Assembly: GCA_036674765.1 (NCBI GenBank)
Contig: JARVKI010000042.1
Coordinates: 186,001-250,000, forward strand
DNA: 64,000 bases
Source of the DNA: Seiridium cupressi
Taxonomy: Eukaryota; Ascomycota; Sordariomycetes; Amphisphaeriales; Sporocadaceae
Direction of reading: 5' to 3'
The translations under genes were made by a program, and so were the position numbers. The notes beneath the pieces were generated by a model. It did no database searches and was not told where the DNA came from. It worked only from the letters and a program-made list of their open reading frames with translations. Of the stretch, positions 57,810 through 64,000 are shown piece after piece (the stretch's first letter is position 1; the number at the start of each line of letters is the position of its first letter).

Positions 57810-59177
57810 GGCATCTGATACTTTAGCGCTGATTCAATTAATTTGCTCTGAGTAATCACGTCGAAACAATGAGTGAAAGCACATCATTTTGAAGTTGGGC
57901 ATCTTACGTTATGGTAGAAAGTGCCCCGAATGAAGCATGAGCGATTAAATGCAAGGTCCTTGGGCTCACGCTGAGACCCTGAACAACACGTGCTGCGAAT
58001 GGTTTAAGTCAGGCTGCTTCGCGGTTTCTCTCCAAGTTTGCAATATAGCGGAAATACTGTAGGCCAGACTAAAGTTCGAGGCCAATGTTTCCAATCTGAG
58101 CACCGAAACTTCTTGCAACGTTATGTATCAGGATCTAGTGCTACGTAGTGTGCTGGTCAGTTTCTACTCGTCCCACGCTGATCGCCCCCACCTCTTTTCT
58201 TTTGGTAGTGCCTGGAAAGGAATGGTTGCTTACCTGTCGAGTACGAATTTACCTTTGCCTACTGTTTCATTGCATACTTCGCCCCGGTCAATCTGCCAAT
58301 TACAAGCAGAATAGCGCCATAGCATGAGACTCCGCCCCGCGCAGCCACAAGTTCATTCGCCTCGCCAAATAGCGTCGATCCCGGCCGTACACCTATCCGA
58401 CACTTAGTCCCAGGAAAAAAGCACAATGATTTCTTGTTCCACCTGAATTTATGCACGGATATGACAAATGAAGTTAACTGGACTAACTACTGGTCCCAAA
58501 GACCTAACAAGGCTCTTTGAAGACCGTATACAGCTCATGGGAGTGATACCAGCCGTAAAGTCCCTTAGGAGAGACGTATAAGTCCTAAAGAGAAAGGTAG
58601 GCGTTGAGAAGATGGTGCCACCCTGCTTAGCCAACGATACCAGCCTAGTATTGCGCCAATTCTTGGGCTAAATAAATGATACTGGTTTATAAAATCCCGT
58701 TGTGAAAACTCTAGGTTTCCATTTCCTGCAGTGATTTAAAGACGTTCCAGTCCTAATATAGGCTTTAAAAAAGCCTAAAGCCTAGGTTCTATTAAAACAG
58801 CAAGAAACGCTACCTCTTGCTTGGTGGGGTAGTGTTGCATGCACCCTTCTTTTACCTTACGTTACATCCGTAACAGTTTTCATATCTTAGTCTGACGTGC
58901 CTTTATACATCGAACGGGACATAGCTTCGGAACTAAAAGGATTCAAGTCTATCGTTTTGTTATAATGGTGACATTTATCTACCAGTCTTCGAGAGTATTC
59001 CATAATGATGAGCTACCGTATATATGTAGAACCATCTTGACTTTTCTTATGGAGCCTCGTCGCATATAGCCCTGCGAGAACCACGGTGAGTCTCCACTTA
59101 AGTTGCCGCTATGGAAGGTTTTAACTCTTTGTGGTCTTAGATGGGCAGCGAACTATTAACCTTGGGGCTCGATTACC
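57810..59177. other. Intergenic region
   Basis: HET promoter region and unassigned sequence up to the P450 stop. No gene is seen. Confidence 0.45.
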
Positions 59178-60875
59178 CTAACACCGCCCAGTTGGCTCTC
59201 CGATCAGTAAGAAGTGGAAGTAATCCAGCCATCTGGTTTCCTTGTCTACTTTGGGTTGCGCGGAGCCCTTTCTTCGCATCCGAAGGGTCGTTGACTCATA
59301 AGGAAGTTGGAATGATTCCCAACAAAACTTGTGGTTCCGGTGGGGATTGTCTAATTCGAAGTCGTAGTTCCGAAGCAGGTGGACTATGCCCATCTTGAGT
59401 ACCATGGCGGCGTGCTATTTGCCGGGACTGCAAAGCAACTGAAATCAATACTCATTCACGCTGATTTCTTGTCATCAGAAAAGAACTTACCAAACTCTTG
59501 CTCCGAAGCCCCAGATAGGAAAGTCTTTGGAGGCATCTGCAAGCATAGTTCCCAGCAATGGCTCGTGTGGACCTTCACTGTCCAGGACCCTGACAAAAAG
59601 TGTGGCCTTGAACGTAAAAGGATCAGGGTATCTTCCCGCATTGTGTAAAATATCGTGCGCCGAGACATAAGCCACCTGACCGGGAACCAAGCTTGGCCCC
59701 CCTTCCAAAAACGTTACCGGATTGAGAGCTTTCCGTCTGATGGCCATTTTGTCGAGTGTCTCGAATAGTTTTAGCTCCTTTAAGAAGCTGCCTAGGTACT
59801 GTAGGTTTTTGAAGTCCAAGTAACCCTGCGGCTCTGCAGCCTCAATTTCCCTTGTGATTATCTCCACGGATTCAGGCCTTGTACAAAGGCCAAGGACACC
59901 GAAATGAAGAGTGATCCAGGGCTGGTGAGCCAACGCGAACCAAATGCCCACAATAGCCTGAATCAGGGTGGATTAGACCAGTACTCGTCGTTCCAGCCCA
60001 GACGGATCATGTTCTTGAACGGCCCCACATCTTTCATCGTGTCGGTCTGCCATTCTTCGGTAAACTCTGAGGACTCTACCATATTCTCCAATTTGTTGTA
60101 GACAATCCTCAGTGCACGCCCACGGGATGTAATATAGTTGTTAGCCGGCGCCTTGAGGAAATTTGGGAAGATTTTGAGAACCGCTTGGTATACGATAGTC
60201 TCCCGGTAGAAAGATTTGAGCGCATCCTGGAATCCCACCTCCTCGTACAAGTCCCCAAAAAGGCATGAGCCCAACATATCTGTGGCGACTTTGCGCACAA
60301 GTGGCGCCAACTTGATGGTATGCCATCCATCTCTGAGTAGCCTCGCATCCACCTCAATGCTGAAAATCCGTTCCATTTTTTCCTGGAGGAAAGGGTATGA
60401 ATTTGGGAGTTGCGCTACGCCGGTCTGTCGGACAGTCGCCTGGAAAAGCTTGTGGCGTGGTGACTGACCATCCCAGTCGGTTTGAATGTGCAACGTCTCA
60501 CGGAAGCCGAGTATATCAGCGTATACCGCTCTCTGTGAAAGCTCCGGACTGTCGCTTAGCTCTCTGATGTGGTGAGGGAATGTATGATGACCGGGTCGGG
60601 CTGGTTCCAAGGAATGTAGAAATGCAAAGACTTGAGATCATCCACGATCTTTGGAGCGGCCTAAGACCCAAGAATGATAGTACAGTGGAATGTATGGATT
60701 GGCCATTTTCACTCGCAAATGAGGTTTGTTTTTGGGAATGCGTTTCCCTCGGCAACTCAATCGACGTCCGGCTGGGAGCTCTGAAGATGCTATACAAATT
60801 GACGCAAGATATATAAAATACCAGAATGCATCCTACAAGGACTACCAGTCCCACATGCTCATAAGTCATATCCAT
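59178..60875 (-). pseudogene. Cytochrome P450, pseudogene
   Basis: Microsomal-type fungal P450 monooxygenase. The ATG at 60875 opens a membrane anchor (HVGLVVLVGCILVFYISCVN). Conserved pieces then lie in different frames: KIVDDLKSL near 60640, SELSQRAVYADI-like sequence, and a long open part 60610-59963 (LFGDLYEEVGFQDALKSFYR). A +1 shift near 59963 leads to AIVGIWFALAHQPW (I-helix), FLKELKLFETLDKMAIRR (K-helix ExxR region), FPIWGFGARV and an intron (GTAAGT...CAG). The heme loop then reads C-P-G-K followed by a TAG at 59415-59417, then HAAMVLKMGIVHLLRNYDFE. Multiple frameshifts plus a stop next to the heme-binding cysteine make this inactive. Confidence 0.85.
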
Positions 60876-63657
60876 TTCTCTTAGGGTATAGGTGTATGGG
60901 ATTGTGCTGGGTGATGGTCCTAATATTTGATTTAGGAGTCACATCGAATTTCCGCGGGGATATAAGCACAACACATGACATGACATACTAAGCCTTCTGC
61001 CCCCAAATTCCCCAAAATCGTTGTTGATAATAAGTGTATAGTAGGCATTATCATTGGGGACAGACAATATGATGGCACAAGCTAAAACACGCATGTCAGA
61101 TCTAGCCCTTGTAGCTAAACGGCGCCACCAAAAGGATCTAGATCAGACTGCAGATGAAGGAACTTGGGCTTATCTTGGCTGGATTCCATCCAATCAGTAT
61201 GTAGGTGTGAGATTGTTCGCGTCATCAGCATACGCGAGTTGCATATATTGTCGCACGTGTTGTCACATGCGCGACAAGTCTTCAGTCCCTAGGCATTTAG
61301 TAGCTGTCACTAATTGTCCCATCCCGCAAGGCTCGTATGAGACTCGTACCGTAAGCGGTCGATGGATTCCCCTACAAATCGCCACCATAGAGAGAAACAC
61401 CAACTATTTCACGGTTCGAAGAGATACGAAAAGGGTTACTGTGATCTCGTCGACGATATTCGATGGAATCTAATTAAATAACTGACACAGGTTATATCAG
61501 AACAAGTAGATTCAATCTAGGCGCCTTTGGTTTTAAAATATACTGCTTGATAATTAATACTAGCTAAGGATTCACGTATGGACCGTAAGTTCCACTCCTT
61601 ACGTCTCTAGGCACACGGGATTCAGCGTGTCTTTTTAACTAAATACATGTATGAAAACTTTTTATCAATCTGCTCAACTGTAAAACCCCCAAAATCCATA
61701 TAGGCCCGAGGGAGCTCGTATAGCCGAAAACCCGAAACGTCGTGGTTCTTCATTTTATTGCTAATACGACCTGGTATTCAATATGAAGAGTAAGATCAAG
61801 ATACAGAATTCAAAACAACTTTTGGTGGTTCAAACGGGCATAAATGCTCTCCCGTTGTGCCACCATGATAGCCCCAAGGGCCTACCCTCTCCAGCCACAC
61901 CTGCTAGCCACTTCGTGGCGCATCAATTGTTGTCTTTAACCCCATATATATTGAGATCTGTCACGGTTTCCGAGGGTCACAAAGGCTGTGCTTTAAGGTC
62001 CCCCACAAGGTGTGTAAATTACAAAAGCTGGAGAGCTGGAATTCAGCTCCAAGCTCTCATCTAAATACTCTAGGCTGACAGCTGGCGCTAGCGCCAGTCC
62101 TTAACAAGATCGTAGTTGATGCATTAGCACTAAGGTGTCAGTGAGCACTATAATCCACGGTGTGTATATTTCGAATCGAAATGGCTTAAATAACGGGTGA
62201 CTGGTAGGACAACAAATAAGTATACAGTCTATATGCACTACATTCCAATGGGTGTCGACGAGGTGGAATTGATAACACTAATGTCGCTTCGATGGAGCTT
62301 AGATAAGCATATGATGGTTTATAGAGTTGAGTGAGTAAAAAGTCCAAGGAGGCAACATCGAGCAAATAGTCCTTGCAAGTTTTCGCTCAGCTTAAGCACA
62401 TAAGAAACGTGGGCCCTTAAACACAAGGCATCTCTACCTCAATCGTCACGCCTTGGCATGCACGCTACTGATCAATGTCCTGCTCTCATAATCCGTTAAT
62501 AGTCATGCATATTATATATCTAGTTCCGGTTGATAAAACATGATAATAATCTAGTTCTAACCTATCTTGTTGCATCCTGCGCTACGGGATACACAAGGCT
62601 ACAATATGAATATCAGCCTTAAAACTATAGGGGGCCGGTTTAGGTAGAACAGGAGATTTCAAATTGTTAATGGTGACAACAGTCCCAAAAATATAAAACA
62701 ACGAGCAAATATATTCCCGTAAAGTATTGTTGACCTCATGTTTCAATGCCCGGTGAAGTTCGTGTCATTTTTGGACAACAGATCCAGTTACGGCCTTCTG
62801 AACTATGTTAGCCCCAATGGGCGTGCCGGGATTGTCCGGTGCCCGAGTAACATTTGAGCGAGTCCGAGGACCCACATTATTGTTCTCCATACCACGTGGA
62901 TACATCAAGTTAAAATTAGATCTGTATTGCCTTGAATTCATATCGATCCATCTACGGCTCCGCCTGCTAATATTACCGGACTGATGTGACAGTAGGGGAG
63001 TGGGAAGCTCACGAGCCCATGCTAATAATTCGGAATGAGAGATAAGCCACTTAATGTAGAGAGATAGAGCTACAGCGTGCAACAGCCTCAAGCACACGGA
63101 TTGTGAATTCTTAATTTCCTCTTTTTTTTTTTCCCACAACATGAAGACATCTAACATATAACATCAAAAGCAATTTATATTTTCAGAAATGGACTCCATG
63201 TCACGTATGTTGGTTCTAATGCCAAACCCATGGTTCTCGTTTGGATGCGGACCGTCCCAGATAACGAACCGGGTGTACCCGGAAAAGCCGCCATCTGGCG
63301 TTATGCTTGTGCGTAAGCGCTAAGCCCTGCCGAAACATCCCTATGGATTAGTGTGGATGCACCCCGGAGCTGGCAATTTTCAGTTATGGCTTAACTCAGA
63401 GGCACAAACCTTGTAGTTTCCATGATCTAACGAACTTGCTCCATGATCAGTGAACCGTGCTTTCGTGATAAACTAGACTAGAGTGACGTAGGATTGACTG
63501 TCCTGTGGGCAGTAAGCAGTGGACCTAACGGCACAACCACAGACCGGACACGGACAATGGGTTCTTCTTAAATTGAGGCTGCCCTGCCGCAATCTTTTCC
63601 TAGAGATAATTACATATACTTCAATATTTCTACATTCAATTGGAACGTCTAATCGTC
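60876..63657. other. Long gene-poor region
   Basis: About 2.8 kb with only unsupported open frames (61054-61473 plus, 62765-63157 minus). AT-rich in parts. The last 100 bases are the MDR gene promoter. Confidence 0.45.
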
Positions 63658-64000
63658 ATGGCATTACCGACGACTAAAGCAATGCGGGCATGGCTGTACT
63701 CCAGCGCCTCTGGTGGTCTGCACAAGAACCTGTCCTTTTCCTCCACAGCAGCTCATCCTCGGCCAACGTCGCCACCGAAATTAGCTAAAGATGAATTGCT
63801 GGTCCGAGTGCGCGCTGCCGGCCTCAATCCCATCGACTACAAGTTGGCCGAGCTTCCCTATGGTATGTCGCGCGCCATAATTTCCACACCCGCAAGCCCC
63901 GCAATGGACTTTGCTGGGTCGGTCATAGCCCACGGCCCTGGGACAGAATTCTCTGTCAAGGTGGGCGATTCCGTCTTTGGGCGGCTAGATCCAGGTCAAT
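63658..64000 (+). CDS. MDR-family quinone oxidoreductase/enoyl reductase, 5' part
   Basis: NADPH-dependent oxidoreductase of the medium-chain dehydrogenase (zeta-crystallin/quinone oxidoreductase) family. From ATG 63658 the frame is open to the right edge (114 codons). The N-terminal catalytic domain is recognised by DELLVRVRAAGLNPIDYKLA near residues 49-68, then SPAMDFAGSVIAHGPG and VKVGDSVFGRLDPGQ. Zinc ligands typical of alcohol dehydrogenases are absent (no GHE motif), which fits the zinc-free quinone oxidoreductase branch. The Rossmann domain is outside the window. Confidence 0.88.
   Translation, partial: MALPTTKAMRAWLYSSASGGLHKNLSFSSTAAHPRPTSPPKLAKDELLVRVRAAGLNPIDYKLAELPYGMSRAIISTPASPAMDFAGSVIAHGPGTEFSVKVGDSVFGRLDPGQ

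Noticed and set aside
61054..61473. 139-codon open frame with several cysteines
   Set aside because: No signal peptide or known Cys spacing; it lies in a gene-poor stretch and is probably chance.
62765..63157. 130-codon open frame on the minus strand
   Set aside because: No recognisable domain and no supporting promoter or intron signals.
1..64000. CRISPR array or prokaryotic operon features
   Set aside because: Spliceosomal introns and fungal gene families show this is a eukaryotic sequence; no spaced direct repeats were seen.

Overview
The window looks like accessory, probably subtelomeric DNA from a filamentous ascomycete. I infer Pezizomycotina, most likely Eurotiomycetes (Aspergillus/Penicillium type). 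The genes carry short GT-AG introns of about 50-120 bases. The families present are typical of that group: siderophore MFS transporter, cutinase, fungal-specific transcription factors, HET protein, NmrA-like protein, HsbA-like surface protein and DUF3435/FluG-domain protein. Gene density is low, with several gene-free stretches of 1-4 kb. Many of the recognisable genes are broken.

Layout. 0-8 kb: 5' end of a siderophore-iron transporter (minus), with an iron-GATA-like palindrome about 1 kb upstream, then a nitroreductase (minus), then about 4 kb with no gene. 8-11 kb: an intact secreted cutinase (plus) and a lactonase pseudogene with three in-frame stops (minus). 13.7-17 kb: an F-box gene with a decayed 3' end and a relic of a fungal-specific transcription factor (both minus). 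18-29.5 kb: the most gene-like island, with a 14-TM DHA2 drug/metabolite exporter, an extended SDR reductase and a transcription factor (minus), then an NmrA-like regulator and an amidohydrolase-type aromatic decarboxylase (plus). The decarboxylase is cut by one in-frame TGA. 30-31 kb: a frameshifted membrane-protein relic. 33.9 kb: an intact Nnt1-like methyltransferase.

37.3-41.3 kb: a small secreted repeat peptide precursor with Kex2 sites, an unknown gene frameshifted by a 19-bp tandem duplication, and a DUF4246 pseudogene. 42-45 kb: an MFS fragment and an intact HsbA-like surface protein (minus). 46.8-50.3 kb: a relic of a DUF3435/FluG-domain protein with a zinc-finger tail, followed by a chromodomain-like protein. 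50.6-53.3 kb: a small cysteine-containing gene lacking a visible start, and an intact serine carboxypeptidase (minus). 54.6-61 kb: a FAD-oxidase relic, a HET gene with one in-frame TAG, and a cytochrome P450 pseudogene (all minus). 63.7 kb to the end: 5' end of an MDR quinone oxidoreductase (plus).

How the genes fit together. The 18-29.5 kb island (exporter, reductase, transcription factor, NmrA regulator, aromatic decarboxylase) could be a small aromatic-compound detoxification or secondary-metabolite locus without a backbone enzyme; this is inference. The most novel-looking element is the Kex2-repeat precursor at 37.4 kb. It has the layout of fungal KexB-processed repeat peptides (the dikaritin RiPP precursor style), but I see no UstY-type (DUF3328) partner in the window.
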